This document shows, piece by piece, positions 7,044-12,831 of a stretch of 22,082 nt of DNA. Each line of letters begins with the position of its first letter. Within the stretch, counting starts at the first letter, position 1. Source of the DNA: a virus. Position numbers and translations under genes: made by a program. The DNA lies in the IMG/VR virus record IMGVR_UViG_3300036790_000359, positions 1 to 22,082 of that record; one strand, given 5' to 3'. Under the pieces are notes generated by a model. That model saw only the letters and a list, made by a program, of their open reading frames with translations, made no database searches and was not told where the DNA came from.

Positions 7044-7238
7044 TCAGAGCATCTCAAGCCGGGTAAGGCCGGTGGCCTTCTCGTAGCCGGCGCGCTGCCC
7101 GTCTTCTACACGCACCCGTCCTACGGCGGGAAGGCCATCTTGCGGCGGGTGAATGTGCGGGCCCGTGTTACCAGACCCGCACGCGGACCCGTCACAGACC
7201 ACCTCAAAGCAGCTCAGCGGGAACTGATCCGGATTCAT
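7044..7238 (-). CDS. Hypothetical protein
   Basis: A 64-residue protein containing two Cys in VCDGSACGSG and an HIHPP motif, a possible C-C-H-H metal site. SD GGAAGGA is 11 nt before ATG 7238. Family unknown. Confidence 0.55.
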   Translation of the reverse strand: MNPDQFPLSCFEVVCDGSACGSGNTGPHIHPPQDGLPAVGRVRVEDGQRAGYEKATGLTRLEML

Positions 7239-7244
7239 CGCTGG

Positions 7245-7586
7245 TCATCCTTCCTTTGCCTGCGTGTATGCGTCCCGGTACGCCTGGAGGAGTGCGAGGC
7301 GCCGCGGGTGGTTGCCTTCCGTGGTCGGCCCGGTCTCGCCTAGCGCGGTCATCAACTGTGCCTTCCCGCCGGCGTCCAGGTCACCGAACCGCGTGGTACC
7401 CGGCCGGCAATCCCGGCCGTCCTGCCAGCCGAGCACACCGGCCTGCTTGAGTGATACCGCATAGCCGATGTCGTGCACTTCCCGGCACGTACCACACTGG
7501 CCGCGTGCGTTACCGGGTACCCCGCCGGGCAGCATCACCGTGAGATGCGCCAGCCCATCCGGTGCCTGCCAGATAATCTCGGTCAC
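7245..7586 (-). CDS. Hypothetical protein with CxxC
   Basis: A 113-residue protein. An N-terminal beta segment (LAHLTVMLPGG) precedes CGTC and a Cys-Arg-Pro later (GRDCRPGTTRFGD), then a helical C-terminus. GTG at 7586 starts 7 nt after the upstream stop. The coding sequence contains two GGTACC hexamers out of the usual intergenic context. Confidence 0.6.
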   Translation of the reverse strand: MTEIIWQAPDGLAHLTVMLPGGVPGNARGQCGTCREVHDIGYAVSLKQAGVLGWQDGRDCRPGTTRFGDLDAGGKAQLMTALGETGPTTEGNHPRRLALLQAYRDAYTQAKEG

Positions 7587-7592
7587 GGCTGG

Positions 7593-7892
7593 TCAGTCCT
7601 CGTCCGGGAACATGCACCCGTTGTAGGTCAGCTCTGACTCTTCATCGGCCCACGGGATGCCGACCGTGCTGTCTCCGTCCTCGATGGATGCCTCGAAGTC
7701 TGTGACCGAGGCGAAGTCCCCGGCGTGCCCGTCCAGCCACACCTGTACTGACTCGCGGGTGATCTGCCCGTCATCCCCGCGGGCGTTCTCAATGTCGTAC
7801 CCGGTCAGGTTGTACCGGGTAGCGCCCGTGGTGGACGGCATCCATATCTGGCCGATCACGTTGACGTACGATTCCCGCACCGTGTAACGCAT
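7593..7892 (-). CDS. Hypothetical acidic protein
   Basis: A 99-residue acidic protein, mostly strands with Asp/Glu turns (SIEDGDSTVGIPWADEESEL). ATG 7892 has SD GGAAGGAACACACGCC and a GGTACC element upstream. No family recognised. Confidence 0.65.
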   Translation of the reverse strand: MRYTVRESYVNVIGQIWMPSTTGATRYNLTGYDIENARGDDGQITRESVQVWLDGHAGDFASVTDFEASIEDGDSTVGIPWADEESELTYNGCMFPDED

Positions 7893-7922
7893 GGCGTGTG
7901 TTCCTTCCGTAGTTCCCGCCTG

Positions 7923-7931
7923 TGTGGTACC
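7923..7931 (+). repeat. GGTACC repeat, copy 7
   Basis: TGTGGTACC 10 nt after the stop of the 7941-8129 gene and upstream of the SD of the 7593-7892 gene. The transcript reads TGACCAGCC then GGTACCACAC, a pairing also seen at 10,349. Confidence 0.7.
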
Positions 7932-7940
7932 TGTGGCTGG

Positions 7941-8129
7941 TCAGTATGCCGTCACGTGCTGACTGTCCGGCCGGCTGGCCAGCAGCGCAGCGAACGCCTG
8001 CTCACCGTGGCGGCGTTCCGTTTCCCGTATCCGCGCGATGTCGCGGCGGGTGAGCGTACGTGCCCGCCCAGACACCCGCCTAGCCCGCTTGACTGTCTCC
8101 CGTGGGAGCGGATCAGCCTGTGTTCTCAT
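7941..8129 (-). CDS. Small basic helical protein
   Basis: A 62-residue, strongly basic protein (clusters RARRVSGRARTLTRRDIARIRETERRH split by turns). It is likely a nucleic-acid-binding helix protein. SD GGGGGAACACGGC precedes ATG 8129. No HTH family can be named. Confidence 0.6.
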   Translation of the reverse strand: MRTQADPLPRETVKRARRVSGRARTLTRRDIARIRETERRHGEQAFAALLASRPDSQHVTAY

Positions 8130-8167
8130 TGCCGTGTTCCCCCTGTTTGTGATCTTGCCCTGAGCCG

Positions 8168-8386
8168 TCAGACCGGTTCTGACACGCTGAACGTTGTGTA
8201 CTCCCGCACCCAGTACGACTCGGGGGACGTGTAGAGCGCGGCTTGCACCGCGGCCTGGAGCCGCCCGGTCATGTCGTCAGCAACCCCGCCGGCGGGCTGG
8301 TATTCGGCTGCGTACGCGGCGCGCTGCCCGGGCGTGACCTTGACCGTTACTGTCACGGCCATGAAGTCCGGCTGACTCTCGTCCAT
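8168..8386 (-). CDS. Hypothetical protein
   Basis: A 72-residue protein starting MDESQPDF. Start 8386 is chosen over an upstream ATG because GGAGGCACCACAC, a near-copy of the GGAGGTACCACA leader, abuts it. One strand (VTVTVKVTPGQ), an Ala-rich helix and a C-terminal strand suggest an alpha/beta fold of unknown role. Confidence 0.6.
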   Translation of the reverse strand: MDESQPDFMAVTVTVKVTPGQRAAYAAEYQPAGGVADDMTGRLQAAVQAALYTSPESYWVREYTTFSVSEPV

Positions 8387-8470
8387 GTGTGGTGCCTCCG
8401 TTGCCCTGTGGTTGCCTGAGCCGTTCCCCACCCTGCCCCCCTGTAGCAGCGAGGGCAGGATGGCCAGCGG

Positions 8471-8791
8471 TCAGAGCCAGAGGTCCGACCAGCCGGTCAC
8501 TGGCCCGCGTGGCTGGTTACCGTTGGCCCGGTAGGCGTCCAGGAGGTAGGTACCGAGCATGTCTGCGGCGAACCGGTCTCCCGTGCCCATGGTGGAGTAC
8601 GCGTCGCTGAACAGTTCCCGCCAGAGGATGTGAGGGTGGTCGAACGCCCCGGTAGAGACGAACGAGTATCCAGCGGATGCCTGCCCGCGGTGCCACTGGG
8701 ATGCGATGACCTGCGCGCACGCGTCGCTGATCTCCCGGTCTTCGGCCCGTGCGGCCCGGCACTCTGCCCTGACCTTCTGGTCGTCACTCAT
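8471..8791 (-). CDS. Hypothetical protein
   Basis: A 106-residue protein. It has an N-terminal charged helix (CRAARAEDREISDACAQVIASQWH), then an aromatic-rich half (HILWRELFSDAY). Start 8791 is set by GGGGAGGTACCACAC directly upstream. It is the first gene after the ~250-bp non-coding region, which probably holds its promoter. Confidence 0.6.
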   Translation of the reverse strand: MSDDQKVRAECRAARAEDREISDACAQVIASQWHRGQASAGYSFVSTGAFDHPHILWRELFSDAYSTMGTGDRFAADMLGTYLLDAYRANGNQPRGPVTGWSDLWL

Positions 8792-8792
8792 G

Positions 8793-8801
8793 TGTGGTAC
8801 C
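8793..8801 (+). repeat. GGTACC repeat, copy 8
   Basis: TGTGGTACC fused to the RBS and start of the 8471-8791 gene (GGAGGTACCACAC then ATG). Confidence 0.7.
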
Positions 8802-8824
8802 TCCCCGGTAGATTCCCTGCTCTG

Positions 8825-8833
8825 TGTGGTACC
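8825..8833 (+). repeat. GGTACC repeat, copy 9
   Basis: Second TGTGGTACC 32 bp from copy 8, at the edge of the non-coding region. The pair mirrors the doublet at 4642/4675. Confidence 0.7.
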
Positions 8834-9082
8834 TACGCTAGCCCAACCACACACAGCGCGCTACCCGAACACACCATTGACCTTGAGACTTTGCCAAACC
8901 TTGCCTAACACCCAACCATGCAAACCTACGGCAAGTTACCAAACCGTTACATTCGATAGGCGTCGAACCATATAAGCAGACAGGAGCCACAACCATAGGT
9001 TGTGACCCCTGCTCAGCCCTACCGCGCATGCATACGGCTCTGAGACCGATTCTGAGCGTTCCGGCATCCTGTGACCCGTGGC
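8834..9082. promoter_or_regulatory. Non-coding control region with short repeats
   Basis: About 250 bp without a credible ORF and AT-richer than its flanks. On the leftward strand it carries spaced GGTTTGG/GGTTTGC/GGTTGG motifs (near 8894, 8912, 8920, 8939). It also has TTCGA-N6-TCGAA (8952-8967) and a perfect palindrome (8988-9004). It may hold promoters, an operator cluster or an iteron-like origin; the sequence does not settle which. Confidence 0.4.
8988..9004. repeat. Perfect inverted repeat, operator-like
   Basis: CACAACC-ATA-GGTTGTG, 7-bp arms around a 3-bp centre. No T-run follows on either strand, so an operator is more likely than a terminator. Confidence 0.5.
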
Positions 9083-9232
9083 CTAGCGTCCTACCGCGCC
9101 TACGGCCAGCAGGAGCCCAGCCAGGATGGCTAGCGAGCCCAGCACGGACCTGGTAACCGCCCGGCCCTCCCCGATGGGCAGGAGTTTGCGGCGTGGCTTG
9201 CGGTGCTGGGCAATCGGGTTGTGCGTGAACAT
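9083..9232 (-). CDS. 49-residue single-span membrane protein
   Basis: A short ORF. The basic N-terminus (HRKPRRKLLPIG) is followed by one hydrophobic helix (SVLGSLAILAGLLLAVGA) at the C-terminus. The positive-inside rule predicts a cytoplasmic N-terminus. SD GGGGGAACC abuts ATG 9232. Small single-span phage proteins can act as holin-like, superinfection-exclusion or conversion proteins, but nothing here distinguishes these. Confidence 0.65.
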   Translation of the reverse strand: MFTHNPIAQHRKPRRKLLPIGEGRAVTRSVLGSLAILAGLLLAVGAVGR

Positions 9233-9303
9233 GGTTCCCCCGTGGTCGTGTAGGTAATTCGCTGACCTGCGGAAAGTCAGGTTCGCTCACCGGCGGGTAA
9301 GCG

Positions 9304-9522
9304 CTACCCGGCGACCTTCCCGGTACGCCGCCACGTGTCGAACGCGTCCTTGACGTTGGGCATGGAGCCAACCCCGGAGTTCCCGTCGTTGTATGCCTGC
9401 TGCCGTGCGGCGTAGGCGTCCGCGAAGTCGGTTGCCTGCTGCGTGTCCTTCGGCAGGTCTCCGGCGTCCTGCCGTCCCCACACGTAGCCTGCGGCCAGTG
9501 CGTGAGCCTCGGTGTACTGCAT
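9304..9522 (-). CDS. Hypothetical helical protein
   Basis: A 72-residue protein with a pattern of Ala/Gln/Asp helices (DFADAYAARQQAYNDG) ending in FDTWRRTGKVAG. ATG 9522 has SD GGAAGGAACACGATC, and a variant GGTACC element lies upstream. Family unknown. Confidence 0.6.
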   Translation of the reverse strand: MQYTEAHALAAGYVWGRQDAGDLPKDTQQATDFADAYAARQQAYNDGNSGVGSMPNVKDAFDTWRRTGKVAG

Positions 9523-9544
9523 GATCGTGTTCCTTCCGTGGTTG

Positions 9545-9553
9545 TGCGGTACC
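9545..9553 (+). repeat. GGTACC repeat, variant copy 10
   Basis: TGCGGTACC, one mismatch from consensus, upstream of the GGAAGGAAC SD of the 9304-9522 gene. Confidence 0.6.
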
Positions 9554-9563
9554 CGTCCGTGCG

Positions 9564-9608
9564 GGCTGTGAGCTGGCCGCCGTGATGGGGGCGGCCGGCA
9601 GTACAGCC
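9564..9608. repeat. GC-rich hairpin in intergenic gap
   Basis: Inner 7-bp stem GGCCGCC/GGCGGCC (9575-9581 with 9590-9596, 8-nt loop) inside an outer 6-bp stem GGCTGT/ACAGCC (9564-9569 with 9603-9608). It lies just after the stop of the secreted-protein gene. No T-tract is present in the leftward direction, so it may be a processing or attenuation structure rather than a classic terminator. Confidence 0.45.
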
Positions 9609-9616
9609 AGCGCGGC

Positions 9617-9961
9617 CTAGTCGTTGCCGCAGTCGTGCGCGACGATCACAGCCGGCCCGCTCCCGTCGGTGCCGCCGATCACGGTCAGCACCAGGGCGGC
9701 GACATCGGCCTGCAGCGTGTCATTGGGCAGCATGCGCGGCCCCTGCTCCAGCCGGGCAGCGTCGTGTGCGAGCGTCCGCAGCTGCCGGTATGACGGGATG
9801 CCTGCGGCGTTCCACCGTGCGAACGCCTCACACGTGCGCGTGTAGCCGCGGGTCGGGTAGTGCCCGGTGCTGGCCTGAGCCGTGGCCGTGTAGGCCAGCG
9901 TTCCCCCCGTGGCCAGCGTGACAGCGGCGACAGCACCAGCGGCAATGCGGTTGATTCTCAA
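9617..9961 (-). CDS. Secreted small protein with signal peptide
   Basis: A 114-residue protein. TTG at 9961 is preferred because GGGGGAACAC is 0 nt upstream; the same SD precedes other starts here. It has a typical signal peptide: basic start (MRINR), hydrophobic core (IAAGAVAAVTLATGGTLAY) and an ATAQA-S cleavage site near residue 30. The mature part has two Cys (TCEAFARW near its start, HDCGND at the end) that could form a disulphide. An extracytoplasmic, possibly lysogenic-conversion role is inferred. Confidence 0.65.
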   Translation of the reverse strand: MRINRIAAGAVAAVTLATGGTLAYTATAQASTGHYPTRGYTRTCEAFARWNAAGIPSYRQLRTLAHDAARLEQGPRMLPNDTLQADVAALVLTVIGGTDGSGPAVIVAHDCGND

Positions 9962-10048
9962 GTGTTCCCCCATGATCGGTTCGGTTGCCCGTATGGACAG
10001 AGGCGCCTCCGTCCGTGGTGGCACGGTTGCGCCCCAGCCCATACGGGG

Positions 10049-10324
10049 TCAGCGCTGGTGCCGCGGGTTGTCTTCCGCGTGATACACGCACTCGGTCTCT
10101 TCCCCGCGTGCCACACCCGGGCCGCAGTGGCAGGCAGACTCGCAGGCTGGGCAGTCGAACAGCCGGCCCGCCTCGTGTGGGTAGTTCACGTGGCGCACAA
10201 CCTTGCCGCCGATGCTGCCAGCAATGAGGCTGGCACGCTCGCGCGGGAATCCGCTTACCCCGTCGGCATCGCTGAACAGTGACCCGTCAGGCCAGATCAC
10301 TTCGTGGGCAGCGTTCTCGCTCAT
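10049..10324 (-). CDS. Cys-rich probable zinc-binding protein
   Basis: A 91-residue protein with CPACESACHC in the C-terminal half and a further Cys-Val-Tyr-His, consistent with a zinc knuckle. The N-terminal half is alpha/beta. SD GGAGGGAACACGGCC precedes ATG 10324. Family unknown. Confidence 0.65.
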   Translation of the reverse strand: MSENAAHEVIWPDGSLFSDADGVSGFPRERASLIAGSIGGKVVRHVNYPHEAGRLFDCPACESACHCGPGVARGEETECVYHAEDNPRHQR

Positions 10325-10348
10325 GGCCGTGTTCCCTCCGTAGTGGTG

Positions 10349-10357
10349 TGTGGTACC
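10349..10357 (+). repeat. GGTACC repeat, copy 11
   Basis: TGTGGTACC just after the stop of the 10365-10565 gene and before the SD of the 10049-10324 gene. The transcript context is TGACCAGCC then GGTACCACAC. Confidence 0.7.
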
Positions 10358-10364
10358 CGGCTGG

Positions 10365-10565
10365 TCAGGATGCCTGCAGGCGACGGCGGACAGCGATACC
10401 CGTAGGGCTGGCCGCTACCGTGGCGGACTGGCTTAGCCAGCCCTGCGCCGCTAGCTCCTGCACCCGTGCACGGTGCTCACGGGAGCCGCAGAACCAGATC
10501 TCCTCGCTGGAGCCGCGCCGGTAGCAGACTTCGGTACCCGGCTGGCCGCATTCACAGGTAGGCAT
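10365..10565 (-). CDS. Small zinc-finger-like protein
   Basis: A 66-residue protein with the N-terminal pattern CECGQPGTEVC...WFCGSREH, a probable C4 or C3H zinc site, then a helix (RARVQELAAQGW). ATG 10565 has SD GGAGGGATCACGACC. Several actinophages carry such short zinc proteins; role unknown. Confidence 0.65.
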   Translation of the reverse strand: MPTCECGQPGTEVCYRRGSSEEIWFCGSREHRARVQELAAQGWLSQSATVAASPTGIAVRRRLQAS

Positions 10566-10584
10566 GGTCGTGATCCCTCCATAG

Positions 10585-10593
10585 CGTGGTACC
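10585..10593 (+). repeat. GGTACC repeat, variant copy 12
   Basis: CGTGGTACC, one mismatch from consensus, placed right after the stop of the 10597-10863 gene. Confidence 0.6.
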
Positions 10594-10596
10594 CGG

Positions 10597-10863
10597 TCAC
10601 CAGTCGAACGCGGTGCACACCGGACCACAGTTGCTTGCCGTGCAGTCGTGAGCCTTGATCTGGCAGGCGTAGCACACGGGCACCATGCAGCCTGCATCAT
10701 CGGGCTGGCCGCACTTGGTGCACCGCTTACGGCTAGCGCCTGCCCACTGCACCGGTGCGGCACCGGCTAGCAACTCGTCGCACCGTGGGCAGCCGGGAGT
10801 CTTGCGACCGAACACCGGGCCGCCGCACGTGTGCTGTGTGGTGGTGCTCTTGGCCCATGCCAT
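10597..10863 (-). CDS. Multi-zinc-knuckle protein
   Basis: An 88-residue protein with about eleven Cys: HTCGGPVFGRKTPGCPRC, then CTKC, GCMVPVCYAC, HDC, NCGPVC. The phrase GRKTPGCPRCDELLAG is a recurrent start of small zinc proteins in actinophages, to my knowledge. It probably binds two or more zincs and nucleic acid or protein. It is coupled to the upstream 41-residue ORF. Confidence 0.7.
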   Translation of the reverse strand: MAWAKSTTTQHTCGGPVFGRKTPGCPRCDELLAGAAPVQWAGASRKRCTKCGQPDDAGCMVPVCYACQIKAHDCTASNCGPVCTAFDW

Positions 10864-10866
10864 GAC

Positions 10867-10992
10867 TCAGACCCACCGGATGTCGAGGCCAACGCTGGCC
10901 AGCGTGGCAGCGGCAGCGGTGATGCTGCCAGCCCGCACCGTCACAACGTCCCAGACAGCGCCGTCCACCGTGATCAGCTCGAAGACGAACAT
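10867..10992 (-). CDS. Hypothetical 41-residue protein
   Basis: A very short ORF: strand (MFVFELITVDGAVWDVVTV), Ala-rich helix, then LDIRWV. GGAG lies 9 nt before ATG 10992, overlapping the end of the preceding gene, and its stop lies 4 nt from the next start. GC-rich third positions support coding. Family unknown. Confidence 0.55.
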   Translation of the reverse strand: MFVFELITVDGAVWDVVTVRAGSITAAAATLASVGLDIRWV

Positions 10993-10995
10993 TGC

Positions 10996-11202
10996 TCAGA
11001 TCTCCTCGTCCGTGTAGCCGTACACACCGTGTACCTCTGCGATGTGCCAGTCCCGGCCGTCTGTGGTGGTGAACCGGCCGTTCGTACCGGGCACCGTGGC
11101 CATGATGAGGTGCTCGCACATGCGACCGCACCCAACGATGGCACCCACTGCGAAGGTGCGGGCACCACCAGCACCGATGCCCCGGCTTCCCGTGTTCGTC
11201 AT
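10996..11202 (-). CDS. First gene of leftward operon, hypothetical
   Basis: A 68-residue protein with a Gly-rich N-terminus, one Cys pair (GCGRMC) and an aromatic/acidic C-terminus. I use ATG 11202, not a longer frame to 11592, because a good promoter ends 7 nt upstream and the longer frame is low-complexity Pro/Arg. The transcript is then leaderless. Family unknown. Confidence 0.6.
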   Translation of the reverse strand: MTNTGSRGIGAGGARTFAVGAIVGCGRMCEHLIMATVPGTNGRFTTTDGRDWHIAEVHGVYGYTDEEI

Positions 11203-11209
11203 GCCACTG

Positions 11210-11238
11210 ACTGTAACACTCAACCGGCCAGTTGTAAA
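11210..11238 (-). promoter_or_regulatory. Main leftward promoter (leaderless start)
   Basis: On the - strand, TTTACA (11233-11238), an exact 17-nt spacer and TACAGT (11210-11215). The -35 matches consensus at 5 of 6 positions. The start codon of the first leftward gene is 7 nt past the -10, so transcription should begin at or next to the A of ATG. The GAGTGTTACAGT block is identical to that at 1901-1912. Confidence 0.65.
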
Positions 11239-11481
11239 GCTAGGGAATGCAGATTCCCGAACACTAGCCCGTGGCCAACGTGCACAGAGGAACGTGCGCG
11301 CGTGCGTGGGAAGGGGAGAGAGACCAGGGGCGGGAGGGTTGCGCGGGGCCTGCCCGCGGCGTGCCGCACCCGTGTCCGATTCCACCCACCCAGCCACTTT
11401 CCGTCCCGCTTGAGCCCGATTTGTTCCCAAAGGGCACCCTGTCGTCTTGTGAGTCAGGTGAACGCCTCGCGCATTGGCTGG

Positions 11482-11490
11482 TGTGGTACC
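11482..11490 (+). repeat. GGTACC repeat, copy 13
   Basis: TGTGGTACC in the divergent control region, about 245 bp upstream of the leftward promoter and 118 bp upstream of the RHH gene. It is not next to a leftward RBS, unlike most copies. Confidence 0.65.
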
Positions 11491-11578
11491 TCGTGGTGAG
11501 GATCTTGGTTCGGGGACCACGTTGCTCGTGTTTTTCACCGGGTTTTTGGGCTTCGCGTGTAAGCCCGGGGTCTGTGGT

Positions 11579-11587
11579 TGTGGTACC
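11579..11587 (+). repeat. GGTACC repeat, copy 14, in RHH promoter
   Basis: TGTGGTACC lies 9 bp upstream of the putative -10 (TAGGAT) of the RHH gene, within the spacer. Protein binding here would occlude the promoter. Confidence 0.65.
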
Positions 11588-11595
11588 TGCACTGG

Positions 11596-11601
11596 TAGGA
11601 T
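11596..11601 (+). promoter_or_regulatory. -10 element of leaderless RHH promoter
   Basis: TAGGAT ends 6 nt before ATG 11608 and no SD intervenes. No convincing -35 is found; activation or an atypical promoter is possible. Confidence 0.4.
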
Positions 11602-11607
11602 GTGATC

Positions 11608-11955
11608 ATGGCTACGGTGCGTCCGGGGGCGCGGACGAGTGTGTATCTGGCGGCTCCTTTGAAGGAGAAGGTGTCGTCGGCGATGGCGGCTGGGTTTAAT
11701 TTGTCGCAGATTGTGGATGTGGGTGCGAGTGTGCTGCTGGAGGGCCGGGTTCCGGAGGGTGCGAGGGTGTCTGGTGGGCCGTCTGCTCGTGTGGTGCGGG
11801 AGCGTGTGCGGTTGCGTGGTGAGGGTTTGAGGGTGGTGGCTCCGGAGGCTCGCCTTCCGGTGGACCGGAATGGGGGGACTCCGCTGGCGGTGTTTCAGCC
11901 TCCTCCGGATGCGTACCGTCCGCCGCTTGAGGTTGTGGATGACGACGATGAGTGA
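11608..11955 (+). CDS. Ribbon-helix-helix DNA-binding regulator
   Basis: A 115-residue protein. The N-terminal ~45 residues fit an RHH/CopG fold: strand RTSVYLAAP, helix LKEKVSSAMAAGF, turn, helix LSQIVDVGASVLLEG. The rest is basic then Pro-rich and acidic, ending in a run of Asp, probably disordered. Codons use more GGT/GCT than the neighbours, hinting at separate origin. It overlaps the XRE gene by 8 nt, so they form an operon. It is a plausible binder of the GGTACC elements. Confidence 0.65.
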   Translation: MATVRPGARTSVYLAAPLKEKVSSAMAAGFNLSQIVDVGASVLLEGRVPEGARVSGGPSARVVRERVRLRGEGLRVVAPEARLPVDRNGGTPLAVFQPPPDAYRPPLEVVDDDDE

Positions 11956-12352
11956 GGACGCGGTGTTGCTGCGTACCGTTGGGAGGCGCGTGCGGGGGGC
12001 ACGGCTGGCCGCTGGGTTGTCTCAGGCGCAACTGGCGCAGCGGATTGGGATGACGCGTTCGTCGGTGTCAAACCTTGAGGCCGGGCGGCAGGATATGAAC
12101 ATCACCCGGATAGCCGGGATTCTGTCTGCGCTTGGTCTTGATCTGAGTGCGCTTGTTCAGCCGGATGACTTGCCGGTGCTACGCCCGCTTCCGCTTCCTC
12201 CTCATGAGGTGGTGATCCGGTCTGTGCTGGAGGTGTCGTGCTCGACGTGCGGGGGGACGGTCTTGGATGTGACGGAGTCGCGGGAGAAAGCGCGGGGGGC
12301 GAAGGCAGCCCATATTGGGGAGATGCTTATGCCCAGTCCCGTGGGTCCCTGA
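11948..12352 (+). CDS. XRE-family helix-turn-helix regulator
   Basis: A 134-residue protein. Residues ~10-62 are a Cro/CI-type HTH: VRGARLAAGLSQAQLAQRIG, then TRSSVSNLEAGRQDM and ILSALGLDL. A short C-terminal part has CSTCGG, half a zinc site. XRE proteins commonly act as phage repressors or as antitoxin-like regulators. Pairing with the RHH gene next to the divergent promoter suggests control of the early switch. Start 11948 is the ATG overlapping the RHH stop. Confidence 0.85.
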   Translation: MSEDAVLLRTVGRRVRGARLAAGLSQAQLAQRIGMTRSSVSNLEAGRQDMNITRIAGILSALGLDLSALVQPDDLPVLRPLPLPPHEVVIRSVLEVSCSTCGGTVLDVTESREKARGAKAAHIGEMLMPSPVGP

Positions 12353-12592
12353 ATTTCAAGTGGTCGTAGATGAGCCAGTCTTCTCTTTGAGTTCCGGGTG
12401 TGTACCAGAGGACGAGGATCCGCCAGCCGTGCAGGCGGTCGCGGGTTTGGGGGCGAGGATTTCGCAGTGCTGCCATGTGCCGTCGGTCATGAGGACCTGG
12501 CGGATGGCGTGGTCAACTTTCTGGTAGGTGCCGGGGATGGCGGTGGAAGGTGGGGCGCGTTTCAGGTCTGGCCGTGGATCCGGTTCGCGGGC
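12327..12592 (-). pseudogene. Frameshifted small gene
   Basis: The coding pattern starts in one frame (GTYQKVDHAIRQVLMTDGTW, then QHCEILAPKP) and continues, after a shift near 12,442, in another frame (DRLHGWRILVLWYTP ... REDWLIYDHLKF) to TAA at 12327. Restoring one C in the CCCGCG run joins them into one alpha/beta protein similar in style to small Streptomyces proteins. The start is unclear: ATG 12490 is possible but would lose the N-terminal part. The gene overlaps the XRE gene tail-to-tail. Confidence 0.5.
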
Positions 12593-12594
12593 CC

Positions 12595-12792
12595 TTAGGG
12601 GTGGCCGCCCGGCTGCTTCCACGCAGGTGCCCAGTGTCCCGTGGCTTCGCACAACTTCCGTTCACTAGACCCTTTCGGCACGTGCGCTGGCACGACGCCA
12701 TGTTTCAGGGTCACGCTCCAGCCGCATTCTGGGCACGAGCCTAGGGTCTCGCCCCAGCCGCAGTTCACTGCGGGCGTGATGGGTCGATCCAT
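12595..12792 (-). CDS. Small zinc-knuckle protein, leftward accessory gene
   Basis: A 65-residue protein with CPECGWSV, then HGVVPAHVPKG and a later Cys (KLCEATGHWAP), a typical C-C-H/C zinc arrangement of small actinobacterial proteins. GGGAGAA lies about 8 nt before ATG 12792; GAGAAT there could also be a -10 for a leaderless start. It is divergent from the putative small terminase. Confidence 0.65.
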   Translation of the reverse strand: MDRPITPAVNCGWGETLGSCPECGWSVTLKHGVVPAHVPKGSSERKLCEATGHWAPAWKQPGGHP

Positions 12793-12831
12793 GCGTTCAT
12801 TCTCCCACGCCAAGCCTCCCGGGGGTGGTCC

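Larger units (their letters stand above)
11239..11607. promoter_or_regulatory. Divergent control region, non-coding
   Basis: About 370 bp separating the leftward operon from the rightward regulators. The left part is G/C-rich. The right part has two GGTACC elements, T-runs and a 6-bp inverted repeat GGGCTT-N7-AAGCCC (11548-11566) beside TTTTT. The T-run lies on the wrong side for a rightward terminator and reads as A on the leftward strand, so I do not call a terminator. No credible gene is seen. Confidence 0.5.

Noticed and set aside
7395-7521. GGTACC hexamers inside the 7245-7586 gene as operator copies
   Set aside because: They are within coding sequence and lack the full TGTGGTACC context; chance hexamers are expected in this base composition. 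The same applies to 6500, 8549, 10533, 18147, 19404 and 20180.
8952-8970. tRNA-like T-arm (GGTTCGACGCC on the - strand)
   Set aside because: The flanking bases do not form the T-stem or the other cloverleaf arms.
3-11203. Rightward ORFs antisense to the leftward genes
   Set aside because: They are Arg/Ser/Pro-rich shadow frames without SDs; only 6377-6586 and 6605-6889 have real starts and protein-like composition.
11548-11566. Terminator at GGGCTT-N7-AAGCCC
   Set aside because: The adjacent T-run lies 5' of the stem on the + strand and is an A-run after the stem on the - strand.
10996-11592. Long leftward ORF extending the 10996-11202 gene to 198 residues
   Set aside because: The upstream part is Pro/Arg/Thr low complexity and spans a good promoter; ATG 11202 sits just past the -10.
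12440-12450. Programmed -1 frameshift at CCCCCAAACCC
   Set aside because: The in-frame codons do not form a proper X-XXY-YYZ slippery heptamer, and no downstream pseudoknot is apparent.
12327-12476. Short ORF starting MAALRNPRPQT in the second frame of the pseudogene
   Set aside because: No SD, and the other frame gives the more protein-like N-terminal half, so a frameshift explains the region better.
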